This document shows, in pieces, positions 18,260-26,712 of a stretch of DNA of 64,000 nt (position 1 is its first letter; every line of letters starts with the position of its first letter). The stretch is from Roseiarcus sp035606915 (GTDB taxonomy: Bacteria; Pseudomonadota; Alphaproteobacteria; Rhizobiales; Beijerinckiaceae). The notes under the pieces were generated by a model. It saw nothing but the letters and a program-made list of their open reading frames with translations. It did no database searches and was not told the DNA's origin. The DNA is taken from the NCBI GenBank assembly GCA_035606915.1, contig DATNDU010000013.1, positions 15,442-79,441 on the forward strand, in the 5' to 3' direction. The translations under genes and the position numbers were made by a program.

Positions 18260-19726
18260 TCAGTGCGCTCCGGCGAAGGAGGAATGTAGCACGCGCTCCT
18301 CCGTCAGTTCGTCGCGCCGCAGATGCGCGACGATGGCGCCGTCGCGGAAGATATAGACGCGGTCGCAGGTCTTCAGCTCCTCGGTTTCGGTTGTGTACCA
18401 GAGGAAAGTGCGGCCGCGCGCGGCCTCCTCGCGCACGAGGTCGTAGACTTCGAGCTTGGTGGCGTAATCGACGCCGCGCATCGGGTCGTCCATCAGCACG
18501 ATGCCGGCGTCGGAGCCGAGCGCGCGCGCGAATAGCGCCTTCTGCTGGTTGCCGCCGGAGAGCGAGAAGATGCCGGCGCCGACATCGGGGGTGCGAATGT
18601 TGATGCGCGCCTTCCAGGTTTCAGCGAACGCGCGCTCGCGCCGCAGCGACAACAACAGGCCCGCTTTCAGCTTGGCGAAGGAGCGCACGCCGATGTTTTC
18701 GGCGATCGACCATTGCGGGAAGACGCCGTCGGACTGGCGGTCGCCGGCCACGAAAGCCACCGGCGCGTTGATCTCGGCCTGCCCGCGTCGCCGCCCCGCC
18801 GCATCGAAGGCGGCGACGAGGAGGTCGGTCTGGCCGTGGCCGGCGAGCCCCGCCAAGCCGACGATCTCGCCGCGCCGGGCCACTAACTTCTGGCCGTCGC
18901 GTTGCCGCGCCGGGCGGATGCGCACTTGTATCGGCGCCCCGGCGGCGCTCTCGGCGCGCGCCTGCGCCGCCGGCGCATGGCTTTCGACGCCGCCCATCGC
19001 GGCGATCAGGCGGTCGCGGTCGAAGGCGCTTGTCTGATCGGCGACGACGACCTTGCCGTCGCGCATGACGACGATGCGGTCGGTCGCCGACAGCACCTCG
19101 CCGAGGATATGGGAGATCAGCGTGCAACTGACGCCCGCGCCGACGGCGCGCCGGATATAGGCGAGCAACTGATGCGCCGTATGCTCGTCGAGCGAGGAGG
19201 TCGGCTCGTCGAGCACGACGAGGCGCGCCGGCGCGTCGCTGACGGTGAAGGCGCGCGCGATCTCCACCATCTGGCGGCGGCCGATCGACAGGCTCTGCAC
19301 GAGATCGCCGCCGGAAACGCCGTGGCCGGGGAAAATCTCGTCGAGCTTGTCGAGGATGAGCTTGCCCGAGCGCCGCCGCCAGCCGAAACCGCTGACGCTT
19401 GGATGAAACACCCGCGCATTCTCCGCCACCGTCAGATTGGGGCAGAGCGAAAGCTCCTGGAACACGCAGCGAATGCCGAGCGCCTTGGCTTGCGTCGCGC
19501 CATAGGCGGCAGGCTCGGCGCCGGCAATGGCGATGCGGCCGGCGTCGGGCGCGACGCCGCCGATCAGCACATGCATGAGGGTCGATTTGCCGGCGCCGTT
19601 GTGGCCGACGACGCCGACGCATTCGCCCGCCGCGATGGTCAGGCTGACGCCGTCGAGCGCGCGCACGGCGCCGAAGGATTTCGCCACGCCTTCCAGCTTG
19701 ACGAGTTCAGCGCCGGCGTTCGCCAT
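18260..19726 (-). CDS. Sugar ABC transporter ATP-binding protein, second importer
   Basis: A 488-residue double ABC ATPase of the RbsA/MglA type. First cassette: Walker A VVGHNGAGKSTLMHVLIG, signature-like LSIGRRQMVEIARAF, Walker B LVVLDEPTSSLDE. The second cassette lacks an intact Walker A but keeps signature LSGGNQQKALFARALG and VLMDDPMRGVD, as usual in this family. It lies 32 bp downstream of the binding-protein gene and 1 bp upstream of a permease gene. Gene order (binding protein, ATPase, permease, permease) differs from the first sugar importer, so the two systems are not a recent duplication. Confidence 0.92.
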   Translation of the reverse strand: MANAGAELVKLEGVAKSFGAVRALDGVSLTIAAGECVGVVGHNGAGKSTLMHVLIGGVAPDAGRIAIAGAEPAAYGATQAKALGIRCVFQELSLCPNLTVAENARVFHPSVSGFGWRRRSGKLILDKLDEIFPGHGVSGGDLVQSLSIGRRQMVEIARAFTVSDAPARLVVLDEPTSSLDEHTAHQLLAYIRRAVGAGVSCTLISHILGEVLSATDRIVVMRDGKVVVADQTSAFDRDRLIAAMGGVESHAPAAQARAESAAGAPIQVRIRPARQRDGQKLVARRGEIVGLAGLAGHGQTDLLVAAFDAAGRRRGQAEINAPVAFVAGDRQSDGVFPQWSIAENIGVRSFAKLKAGLLLSLRRERAFAETWKARINIRTPDVGAGIFSLSGGNQQKALFARALGSDAGIVLMDDPMRGVDYATKLEVYDLVREEAARGRTFLWYTTETEELKTCDRVYIFRDGAIVAHLRRDELTEERVLHSSFAGAH

Positions 19727-19758
19727 GTCGCCATCGCTCCCGGCGAACGCCGCGCGTC

Positions 19759-20781
19759 TTACTTCATGTTGGCCTTGATGGCGGCCTTGGCTTCATCGAG
19801 CGTGTATTCGTGGCTGGCGACGCCGCCGACCGGGATCTTCGGCAGTTCCTGCTCGAAATCGGCCTGGGTGAAGGCGAGATAGGGCACCAGCATGTCGTGC
19901 GGGATGTCCTTGCGGCCGTCAAGCACCTGTTGGGCGACCCAGAAGGCGAGCGAGGAGACGCCGGGGGCGATCGAGGCCGACCATGTCACATAGCCGTCCT
20001 TGGCCTTCTGCTCCTTCCACCACTGCAACTCGTCCTGGCGGTTGCCCATGATGATCGTCGGGCGCGGCTTGCCGGCGGCGGCGAAGGCCTGCGCGGCGCC
20101 GTAACCGTCGCCGCCCTGGTCGACAATGCCGACGACGGGGGGAAGCGACGGCAGCACGGTCGCCACCGCCTTCTGCGCGGTGGTCTGGTCCCAATCGCCG
20201 GTCACGGAGCCGACGATCTTGAAGTCGGGGTGCTTCTTGACGCCGTCGAGGATGCCCTGATGGATCAGGCCGTCGATCGAGGTGCCGGCGAGACCGCGGA
20301 TTTCGAGCAGGTTGCCGCCCTTGGGCTGGAAGGTAGCCATCTGGTCGACCTCCTCCTCGCCCATTTTCCGGTAGTCGACGACGACGCGGTAGGCGCAGGG
20401 TTCGGTGACGATGCCGTCGAACGAGACGACGACGATGCCGGCGTCGCAGGCCTGCTTGATCGCGCCGTTCAGCGCGTCGGGCGAGGCGGCGTTGATGACG
20501 ATGGCGTTGTAGCCTTGCAGGATCAGGTTCTGGATCTGGGCGGCCTGCGTCGGCACTTCCTTGTCGGCGGTGGTGAAGATGTCGGCGGCGGCGACGACGC
20601 CGTCCTTGACCGCTTTCTGGCTCACCGCCGCGTAGCTTTTCAGCATCGCCTGACGCCAGGAATTGCCGGCGTAATTGTTGGAGAAGGCGATGCGCATCTT
20701 GGCGGTGTCGGCGAGTGCGGCGCTGCTAAGCGCGGTTCCCGCCAGCGCTAAGAGCGCCAGTGTCGCAAATGTCGATTTCAT
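19759..20781 (-). CDS. Sugar ABC transporter substrate-binding protein, second importer
   Basis: A 340-residue RbsB-like periplasmic protein. The ATG at 20781 is preceded by AGGAGGA and gives a Sec signal peptide (STFATLALLALAGTALSSA, cut near ALA-D). The mature start is TAKMRIAFSNNYAGNSWRQA, typical of the Peripla_BP_4 family. The longer frame to 20877 has no ribosome site. It is the first gene of the second sugar importer operon; a perfect 11-bp palindrome lies 90 bp upstream and is the likely operator. Confidence 0.9.
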   Translation of the reverse strand: MKSTFATLALLALAGTALSSAALADTAKMRIAFSNNYAGNSWRQAMLKSYAAVSQKAVKDGVVAAADIFTTADKEVPTQAAQIQNLILQGYNAIVINAASPDALNGAIKQACDAGIVVVSFDGIVTEPCAYRVVVDYRKMGEEEVDQMATFQPKGGNLLEIRGLAGTSIDGLIHQGILDGVKKHPDFKIVGSVTGDWDQTTAQKAVATVLPSLPPVVGIVDQGGDGYGAAQAFAAAGKPRPTIIMGNRQDELQWWKEQKAKDGYVTWSASIAPGVSSLAFWVAQQVLDGRKDIPHDMLVPYLAFTQADFEQELPKIPVGGVASHEYTLDEAKAAIKANMK

Positions 20782-20870
20782 CGGGTTTCCTCCTGCTGCG
20801 CCTTCTCCGCCTCGCCGCCGGCGCCGTGTCGTCGCGAGACGCTTGGCCATCGGCGTAAAGGCCGACAGAA

Positions 20871-20896
20871 CTGACATGCTACCGCTAGCATGTCAG
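20871..20896. promoter_or_regulatory. Perfect 11-bp palindrome upstream of the second sugar importer
   Basis: The arms CTGACATGCTA (20871-20881) and TAGCATGTCAG (20886-20896) are exact inverted copies with a 4-bp spacer. The site lies between the binding-protein start at 20781 and the peroxiredoxin stop at 20924, where a promoter for the importer operon is expected. The half-site TGACATGCTA recurs at 21606-21615 upstream of a decayed ABC ATPase gene. A transcription factor operator is more likely than a terminator because no T-run follows. Confidence 0.6.
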
Positions 20897-20923
20897 GAAA
20901 AACCCTGTCAATTGCGGGGCCGC

Positions 20924-21475
20924 TTACATGCGGTGATCTCTGCGCCACTGACGCACCACGGCGAGCGTGTTGGCGATGTGCTTGTCCGGCGACATGTCCT
21001 GATAGGCGTAAAGGATGTGGCCGTCCGGCGCGACGACGTAGGAGATGCGGCTCGACATCGCCGGCCCCGCGCCGCCGAGCTTGAGCATTTGCGCATCATA
21101 GGCGTGGATGACCTTGCCGTCGGGATCGGCGCCGACGGGGAATTTGTCGCGACATTCGCGCGAGGAGAACTGGATCTGGGTTTTGATCGTGTCGGCGGAG
21201 ACGCCGATCAGGCTGGCGCCGGCGGCGGCGAAATTGGCCGCATTATCGGCGAAGTCGTGCGCCTCGATGGTGCAGCCTTGGGTGAAGGACTTCGGATAGA
21301 AATAGACGACGACCGGTCCCTTTTTCAGCGCCTCGGCGAGATGGAAGGAAAAGGTCTTGCCGCCAAGCGCCGCCTCGACGGTGAAGTCGGGGGCCTTGTC
21401 TTGCACCTTCAGCATCGCCGAAGCCGAAGCGGCGCCGAACAGGCTGGCGAACACAACCGCGATCAGGCGTTTCAT
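20924..21475 (-). CDS. Exported peroxiredoxin (AhpC/TSA, BCP-like)
   Basis: A 183-residue thioredoxin-fold peroxiredoxin that reduces peroxides with a reactive cysteine. From the ATG at 21475 there is a Sec signal (MKRLIAVVFASLFGAASASA), so it acts in the periplasm. The active-site stretch PKSFTQGCTIEAHDF places the peroxidatic Cys at C68. The extra Cys four or five residues later found in many BCP proteins is absent; the only other Cys in the segment read is C108 (SSRECRDKF). The long frame to 21985 includes non-coding upstream sequence. The gene sits upstream of the sugar importer on the same strand, with the palindrome in between, so it is probably a separate transcript. Confidence 0.88.
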   Translation of the reverse strand: MKRLIAVVFASLFGAASASAMLKVQDKAPDFTVEAALGGKTFSFHLAEALKKGPVVVYFYPKSFTQGCTIEAHDFADNAANFAAAGASLIGVSADTIKTQIQFSSRECRDKFPVGADPDGKVIHAYDAQMLKLGGAGPAMSSRISYVVAPDGHILYAYQDMSPDKHIANTLAVVRQWRRDHRM

Positions 21476-21605
21476 GGCACGCTCCCTCAGTTTCCCCGGG
21501 CGAACGCGACTCTGGCTCGGCCGGGCGCAGATTGGGCGGGAGATTGCGCTTGTCGGGCGGGCGCCGTCAACGCGCCGGCCGAAATCTTCTTCACCAATCC
21601 GATAG

Positions 21606-21620
21606 TGACATGCTAGCGTG
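21606..21620. promoter_or_regulatory. Second copy of the TGACATGCTA operator-like motif
   Basis: TGACATGCTAG followed by CGTG makes an imperfect palindrome, CATGCTAGCGTG (21609-21620), centred on GCTAGC. It shares the ten-base half-site TGACATGCTA with the perfect palindrome at 20871-20896. It lies 40 bp upstream of the remnant sugar ABC ATPase gene, as expected for an operator that once controlled that gene and may still serve the downstream isomerase and dehydrogenase genes. Confidence 0.45.
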
Positions 21621-21659
21621 ACCGTCAGCCCCTGTATCCGGGAGCGACGGGGAGGGGGC

Positions 21660-22061
21660 GTGGCAGCACAGGCTTCGTGGGAAAGCGTAGCGGAAGGGTC
21701 GCTGCCGATCGTGGAGGCGGTCGGCGCGTCGCGCGCCTTCGGGCCGGTCGAGGTGCTAAGTGACGTCTGCGCCGCCTTCCGCGCCGGCGAGGCGCACGCC
21801 ATCATCGGCGAGAACGGCGCCGGCGAGTCGACACTGACGAAAATTCTCGCCGGCCATCTGACGCCGACGCGCGGAACCCTGCGCCTCGATGGCGAGCCAT
21901 CGCGTTGCGCGGCTCGGTCGATGCCGGGCGGCGCGGCATCGCGCTCGTGCATCAGGATATCGTGCACAAAGGAGATCATGCACAAAGAAGAACGCGAAGG
22001 ATTGCTATTTCAAAGATTCGCCGTTCTGAGGTAAGCGCCCTCACCCCAACCCTCGCCCCGT
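21660..22061 (+). pseudogene. Decayed sugar ABC transporter ATP-binding protein gene
   Basis: From the GTG at 21660 (after GGGAGGGGG) the frame encodes the start of an RbsA-type ATPase: VEAVGASRAFGPVEVLSDVC, then IIGENGAGESTLTKILAGHL. The Walker A lysine is replaced by glutamate (GAGEST instead of GAGKST), which should abolish ATP binding. Near 21900-21907 the family sequence shifts frame: from 21905 another frame reads LRGSVDAGRRGIALVHQDIV, the expected continuation up to the Q-loop. After that the similarity stops, so at least 350 codons are missing. A 9-bp direct repeat TGCACAAAG (21963-21971, 21979-21987) lies at the break. It is a remnant of a third sugar importer once placed upstream of the isomerase and dehydrogenase genes. 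Confidence 0.8.
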
Positions 22062-22080
22062 GAAGAAAGGGGAGAGGGGG
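22037..22080. repeat. C-rich/G-rich inverted extragenic repeat
   Basis: A CCCTCACCCC-AACCCTCGCCCC stretch is followed after about 9 bp by GGGGAGAGGGGGC, forming an imperfect hairpin. It lies between the decayed ATPase gene and the isomerase gene. Repeats of this CCCTCACCCC type are dispersed in many proteobacterial genomes. Terminator function is possible but there is no T-run. Confidence 0.4.
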
Positions 22081-22159
22081 CAGCGGGCGGCGTCGCTATA
22101 TCCGGATAACGATTCCATGAGGTCGGCGCACGCCTTCAATCAAACCAGGAGGTTCAACT

Positions 22160-23215
22160 ATGGCGGGCATGGTCAAGGGACCGGCGATATTTCTGGCGCA
22201 ATTCGCCGGCGATGCGGCGCCGTTCAATTCGTTTGCATCGATCTGCGCCTGGGCGGCCTCGCTTGGCTATAAGGGCGTGCAGATCCCGACCTGGGACGGG
22301 CGCCTGTTCGACCTCGAAAAGGCCGCTGGGTCGAAGACCTATTGCGACGAGATCAAGGGCGTCGCCGCCAGCCACGGCCTCGCCGTGACCGAGCTTTCGA
22401 CGCATCTGCAAGGCCAACTGGTCGCGGTCAACCCGGCCTTCGACGAAGCCTTCGACGCCTTCGCGCCGGCCAAGGTTCACGGCAAGCCGGCGCAGCGGCA
22501 ACAATGGGCGGTGCAACAGATGCTCGATGCGGCGAAGGCGTCGCGGCATTTCGGCCTTGGCGCGCATGTGACGTTCTCCGGCGCGCTTGCCTGGCCCTAC
22601 GTCTACCCCTGGCCGCAGCGTCCGCCGGGACTCATCGAGACGGCGTTCGCGGAACTGGCGCGGCGCTGGCGGCCGATCCTCGACGCCTTCGACGAGGCGG
22701 GCTGCGACGTCTGTTACGAGATCCATCCGGGCGAGGACATTTTCGACGGCGCAACCTTCGAGCGTTTCCTGGCGGCGCTCGGCGGCCACAAGCGCTGCGC
22801 CATCAACTACGATCCCTCGCACTTCCTGCTGCAACAGCTCGACTATCTCGATTTCATCGACATCTACCACGAGCGCATCAAGGCGTTTCACGTCAAGGAC
22901 GCCGAGTTCAACCCGACCGGGCGGCAGGGCGTCTATTCCGGCTATGCGTCCTGGGTGGAGCGGGCGGGGCGGTTCCGCTCGCTCGGCGACGGGCAGGTCG
23001 ATTTCGGCGCCATCTTCGCCAAGATGGCGCAATACGATTACTCGTCCTGGGCGGTGCTCGAATGGGAGTGCTGCCTCAAGCATCCCGAGGACGGCGCGCG
23101 CGAGGGCGCCGAGTTCATCGCCAGCCACCTCATCCGCATCACCGAGAAGGCGTTCGACGATTTCGCCGGCGGCTCGGTCGACGAGGCGAAGATCAAGCGC
23201 GCCCTCGGGTTGTAA
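22160..23215 (+). CDS. Sugar phosphate isomerase/epimerase-like TIM-barrel protein
   Basis: A 351-residue protein of the AP-endonuclease-2/xylose-isomerase-like TIM-barrel family (IolE/IolH-like). Metal-binding segments are visible: CYEIHPGEDIFDG (Glu and His), INYDPSHFLLQQ (Asp/His), AFHVKDAEFNPTGRQG (His/Asp) and a C-terminal WAVLEWECCLKHPEDG (Glu). The start at 22160 has GGAGG 8 bp upstream. A Gfo/Idh/MocA dehydrogenase gene follows 15 bp downstream; the two are commonly paired in inositol and rare-sugar catabolism. The substrate is unknown. The pair probably once shared an operon with the decayed ABC ATPase gene. Confidence 0.88.
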   Translation: MAGMVKGPAIFLAQFAGDAAPFNSFASICAWAASLGYKGVQIPTWDGRLFDLEKAAGSKTYCDEIKGVAASHGLAVTELSTHLQGQLVAVNPAFDEAFDAFAPAKVHGKPAQRQQWAVQQMLDAAKASRHFGLGAHVTFSGALAWPYVYPWPQRPPGLIETAFAELARRWRPILDAFDEAGCDVCYEIHPGEDIFDGATFERFLAALGGHKRCAINYDPSHFLLQQLDYLDFIDIYHERIKAFHVKDAEFNPTGRQGVYSGYASWVERAGRFRSLGDGQVDFGAIFAKMAQYDYSSWAVLEWECCLKHPEDGAREGAEFIASHLIRITEKAFDDFAGGSVDEAKIKRALGL

Positions 23216-23230
23216 TCAAGGAGGATCGAA

Positions 23231-24412
23231 ATGGCCATCGAGGGACGCGGCGACGCCGCGAGCGGATCTAAGATAAGGCTCGGCATGGTCGGCGGCGGCG
23301 AGGGCGCTTTCATCGGCGCCGTGCATCGCATCGCCGCCCGGCTCGACGATCAATATGAACTCGTCGCCGGAGCGCTGTCGGCGAGCGCCGACAAGGCGCG
23401 CCGCTCCGGCGCGGCGCTCGGGCTCGCGCCCGACCGCATCTATGACGATTACGAGGCGATGGCGAAGGCAGAGGCCAGGCGCCCGGATGGCGTCGAGGCG
23501 GTCGCCATCGTCACCCCCAACCACGCGCATGCCGGGCCGGCCTATGCCTTCCTGGCGGCGGGCGTGCATGTCATCTGCGACAAGCCGTTGACTGTCAGCC
23601 TCACGGAAGCCAGGAAGATGCAGGCGGCGGTGGCGAAGTCGAACCGCGTCTTCGCCCTCACCCACAATTACACCGGCTATCCGCTGGTGCGACGGATGCG
23701 CGAGATGGTCGCGGCCGGCGATCTCGGCCAGATCCGCCTCGTGCAGGTCGAATATCCGCAGGATTGGCTCAGCGGCCCGACCGAGACGACCGGCAACAAA
23801 CAGGCGGAATGGCGCGTCGATCCCGCCCGCTCCGGCGCCGGCGGGGCGCTCGGCGACATCGGCACGCACGCTTACAACCTCGCCGATTTCGTCGCTGGCA
23901 TCGACGTCGTCGAACTCTGTGCGGAGCTTTCCTCGTTCGGCGCCGGGCGCAAGCTCGACGACGATGCGCAAATTCTGCTGCGCTACGCCAATGGGGCGCG
24001 CGGCATGTTGTGGGCGAGCCAGGTTGCGCCGGGCCACGAAAATGGGCTGCGGCTGCGCGTCTACGGCACGAAGGGCGGCCTCGACTGGGTGCAGGCGAAC
24101 CCGAATTACCTGCTGTGGTCGCCGCTGGGCGAATCGACGCGCATCGTGACGCGCGGCGGTCCGGACGCCGGCGCGGCGGCGGCAAGGGTGACGCGCGTGC
24201 CGCCCGGCCACCCGGAAGGCTATCTCGAAGGCTTCGCCAACATCTACAGCGAGATCGCGCTGGCGATCAAAGCGGCGCGCACCGGCGCGCCGGCCCCGGC
24301 GGACTGCCTGTTCCCGACCATCGAGGATGGCGTCAAGGGCCTCGCCTTCATCGAGGCGGCGGTGGCGTCCTCGAAGGCCAACGGCGCTTGGACCAAGCTA
24401 CCCGGCGGCTGA
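23231..24412 (+). CDS. Gfo/Idh/MocA-family oxidoreductase
   Basis: A 393-residue NAD(P)-dependent dehydrogenase. The N-terminal Rossmann motif is LGMVGGGEGAFIGAVH. The family motif reads VHVICDKPLTVSLTEA, with the conserved lysine in DKP, and the C-terminal domain includes GGALGDIGTHAYNLADF with a conserved His. The ATG at 23231 follows AGGAGG. It is co-transcribed with the isomerase gene upstream. Inferred role: oxidation of a sugar, inositol-like or sugar-acid compound imported by one of the neighbouring transporters. Confidence 0.9.
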   Translation: MAIEGRGDAASGSKIRLGMVGGGEGAFIGAVHRIAARLDDQYELVAGALSASADKARRSGAALGLAPDRIYDDYEAMAKAEARRPDGVEAVAIVTPNHAHAGPAYAFLAAGVHVICDKPLTVSLTEARKMQAAVAKSNRVFALTHNYTGYPLVRRMREMVAAGDLGQIRLVQVEYPQDWLSGPTETTGNKQAEWRVDPARSGAGGALGDIGTHAYNLADFVAGIDVVELCAELSSFGAGRKLDDDAQILLRYANGARGMLWASQVAPGHENGLRLRVYGTKGGLDWVQANPNYLLWSPLGESTRIVTRGGPDAGAAAARVTRVPPGHPEGYLEGFANIYSEIALAIKAARTGAPAPADCLFPTIEDGVKGLAFIEAAVASSKANGAWTKLPGG

Positions 24413-24416
24413 GCGT

Positions 24417-24884
24417 TCACGCGGCGCCGCGCCCGGCCGAGGCGCAGGATTGGCAGAGGCCGTGCAATTCGAGCATCTGCGGGACAATGGTGAATCCGGC
24501 GCGCTCGGCGGCTCTGCCGACGGCGCCGGCGAGGTCGTCGTCCTCGCGCTCCTGGGCCTGGCCGCAGACGTCGCACAGCAGCAGCACGCCGGCGTGGGCG
24601 TGGCCGGGGTGCTCGCAGGGCACGAAAACATTGCGGCTCTCGATCTTGTGCAGGAAGCCGTTGTCCTCGAAGAATTCCAGCGTCCGGTAGACCGTCGGCG
24701 GCGCGACCTGCTTACCCTCCAGCTTCGACAGTCTGTCGATGATGGCGTAGGCGCCCAGCGGCTCGCCGCTGTCGCTGAGGATCGACAGCACGCGCCGGCG
24801 CAGCGGCGTAAGCTGCAAGCCCTTCGATAAGCACGCCTCTTCGACCTGTTCCGCCCATCGGCCGTGGCTGTTCTTGAGGGACAT
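24417..24884 (-). CDS. zur: Zinc uptake regulator Zur (Fur family)
   Basis: A 155-residue Fur-family repressor. The winged-helix part includes LTPLRRRVLSILSDSGEPLG and PPTVYRTLEFFEDNGF. The zinc-binding C-terminus has CEHPGHAHAGVLLLCDVCGQ and a final CQSC, two CxxC pairs that hold the structural zinc. The His-rich regulatory site and the neighbouring znu genes identify it as Zur and not Fur. It is divergent from znuA, with a Zur-box-like palindrome in the 134-bp gap, so it probably represses both znuACB and itself when zinc is plentiful. Its stop lies 4 bp from that of the convergent dehydrogenase gene. Confidence 0.92.
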   Translation of the reverse strand: MSLKNSHGRWAEQVEEACLSKGLQLTPLRRRVLSILSDSGEPLGAYAIIDRLSKLEGKQVAPPTVYRTLEFFEDNGFLHKIESRNVFVPCEHPGHAHAGVLLLCDVCGQAQEREDDDLAGAVGRAAERAGFTIVPQMLELHGLCQSCASAGRGAA

Positions 24885-24955
24885 CGCGCTCGCTTTCCGT
24901 GGTTCAGGCTAGCACTCCCACTCCGCGCTGTCGCGCGCGTAGGGGCTTGCGAAAC

Positions 24956-24968
24956 GTTCTATTATAAC
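24956..24968. promoter_or_regulatory. Candidate Zur box
   Basis: GTTCTATTATAAC is a near-palindrome (10 of 13 positions symmetric) inside an AT-rich patch in otherwise GC-rich sequence. It resembles alphaproteobacterial Zur sites of the GTTATAATATAAC type. It lies 50 bp upstream of znuA and 72 bp upstream of zur, between the divergent genes. Confidence 0.7.
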
Positions 24969-25018
24969 ATAACACTCGGCCGCCCCACTTCCAGGGGCGT
25001 CGAACCCGAGAGGCGTCG

Positions 25019-25888
25019 ATGTTCAATAGGCGCATGGGCTTTGCCGCGGCGGCGATCGTCTTCGCCTCAACCGCGGCGCTCGCCGATCCCGTCAAGATCG
25101 TCGCGGCGGAGAATTTCTATGGCGACATCGCCGCCCAGATCGGCGGCGGCGAGGTCGCGGTGACCAGCATCCTGACCAACCCCAACCAGGACCCGCATCT
25201 GTTCGAGGCCAGCACCGAGACCGCCAAGGCGCTGGCGAACGCCAAAGTGGTGATCGCCAACGGCGTCGATTACGATCCCTGGCTGGAGAAGCTCATCACC
25301 GCCAACAAGGCGCCGGGGCGCAAGGAGATCGTCGTCGCCGCGCTCGTCGGCCGCAAGGCCGGCGACAACCCGCATCTGTGGTACGATCCCGCTTATATGA
25401 TGGCGGCCGCCACGGCGATCGCCGCCGCGCTGGCCGAAGTCGACCCCGCCCACGAAGCCGATTACCAACAACGCGAGGTGGCCTTCGTCGATTCGCTGGC
25501 GCCGCTCAAGGCGAAGATTGCCGGGATGAAGGCGAAATTCGCCGGCCAGCTCGTGACGATGTCTGAGCCGGTGTTCGGCTATCAGGCGCAGTTGATTGGC
25601 CTCAATGTGCGCAACCAGGGCTTCGCGCTCTCGGTGATGAATAATACCGAGCCCAGCGCTTCGCAGGTCGCCGGCTTCGAGGACGATCTGAAGAAACATC
25701 GGGTCAAGGCGATGATGTTCAACGCCCAGGCGAGCGAACCGGCGGTGCAGCGGCTGGTCGAGATCGCCAAGGCGAACCGGATTCCGGTCGTCGGCGTCTC
25801 GGAGACGGAGCCGCCCGGCAAAACCTATCAGGCCTGGATGCTCGGCCAGTTGAACGCACTCGACCGCGCGCTTTCCGGCGGCGTGTGA
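25019..25888 (+). CDS. znuA: Zinc/metal ABC transporter substrate-binding protein
   Basis: A 289-residue cluster A-I (ZnuA/TroA) metal-binding protein with a Sec signal (FAAAAIVFASTAALA). Predicted ligands are H60 (DPHLFE), H119 (NPHLWYDP), E183 (SEPVFGY) and an acidic residue at E262 or E264. The third ligand is Glu, as in manganese-binding PsaA/TroA-type proteins, and there is no His-rich loop, unlike classical ZnuA. The zur neighbour and the Zur box still argue for zinc. The operon is znuA-znuC-znuB with overlapping genes. A dual Zn/Mn role is possible. Confidence 0.85.
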   Translation: MFNRRMGFAAAAIVFASTAALADPVKIVAAENFYGDIAAQIGGGEVAVTSILTNPNQDPHLFEASTETAKALANAKVVIANGVDYDPWLEKLITANKAPGRKEIVVAALVGRKAGDNPHLWYDPAYMMAAATAIAAALAEVDPAHEADYQQREVAFVDSLAPLKAKIAGMKAKFAGQLVTMSEPVFGYQAQLIGLNVRNQGFALSVMNNTEPSASQVAGFEDDLKKHRVKAMMFNAQASEPAVQRLVEIAKANRIPVVGVSETEPPGKTYQAWMLGQLNALDRALSGGV

Positions 25889-26712
25889 TGAGCGCGCTGC
25901 GCTTCGACGACGTCGTGCTGCGGCTTGGCCGCCGCACTATCCTCAACGGCGCCAGCTTCGCGGTCGAGGAGGGCGAATTCATCGGCGTGCTCGGCGCCAA
26001 CGGCGCCGGCAAGACGACGATGATGCGCGCCGCGCTCGGGCTGCTGGCGCCGACCTCCGGCCGCATCGAGGCGCTCGGCCGGCCGGCCGCGCGCGGGGCC
26101 CCGAGCGTCGGCTACATGCCGCAGAACCGGGGCGCGATCGGCGGCCTGCGGCTGACCGGCTACGACATCGTCGTCAGTGCGGCGATGGGGGGGCGCTTCG
26201 GCTTCCACGGCGTCAGCCGTGAGATCAGCGCCGAGGTCGGCCGGGTGCTGGAGTTGGTCGGCGCGACGGCGCTCGCCGCGCGGCCGCTTGACGAACTCTC
26301 CGGCGGCGAGCGGCAGCGGCTGCTGCTGAGCCAGGCGCTTCTCGGCAGCCCGCGCCTGCTGCTGCTCGACGAGCCGCTGATCTCGCTCGATCCCGCCCAT
26401 CAGGCGAGCGTCGTCGAGATCGCGCGGCGGCTGCGCGACGAACTGAAGATCGCCATCCTGTTCAGCGCCCATGAATTGAACCCGCTCGTCAACGCCATCG
26501 ACCGGGTGCTCTATCTCGGCGCCGGCGCGGCGGTGATCGGCAAGGTCGACGAGGTGGTGACCGGGCCGGTGTTGTCGCGCCTCTATGGCGCCGAGATCGA
26601 AGTCGTGCGGGTGAAGAACCGCATCTTCGTGATGGCGGGCGAGGTCGAGGTGGAGCGCGAGGCGCATCGCCACGAGGACCACGGCCACGCGCACGGGCAC
26701 GCCCATGTTTGA
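25888..26712 (+). CDS. znuC: Zinc ABC transporter ATP-binding protein
   Basis: A 274-residue ABC ATPase: Walker A LGANGAGKTTMMRAALG, signature LSGGERQRLLLSQAL, Walker B LLLLDEPLISLD, and a switch His in FSAHELNPL. The C-terminal 20 residues are His-rich (REAHRHEDHGHAHGHAHV), a common zinc-sensing or zinc-buffering tail in ZnuC proteins. The ATG at 25888 shares its first base with the znuA stop, and the 3' end overlaps znuB by 8 bp. Confidence 0.92.
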   Translation: MSALRFDDVVLRLGRRTILNGASFAVEEGEFIGVLGANGAGKTTMMRAALGLLAPTSGRIEALGRPAARGAPSVGYMPQNRGAIGGLRLTGYDIVVSAAMGGRFGFHGVSREISAEVGRVLELVGATALAARPLDELSGGERQRLLLSQALLGSPRLLLLDEPLISLDPAHQASVVEIARRLRDELKIAILFSAHELNPLVNAIDRVLYLGAGAAVIGKVDEVVTGPVLSRLYGAEIEVVRVKNRIFVMAGEVEVEREAHRHEDHGHAHGHAHV

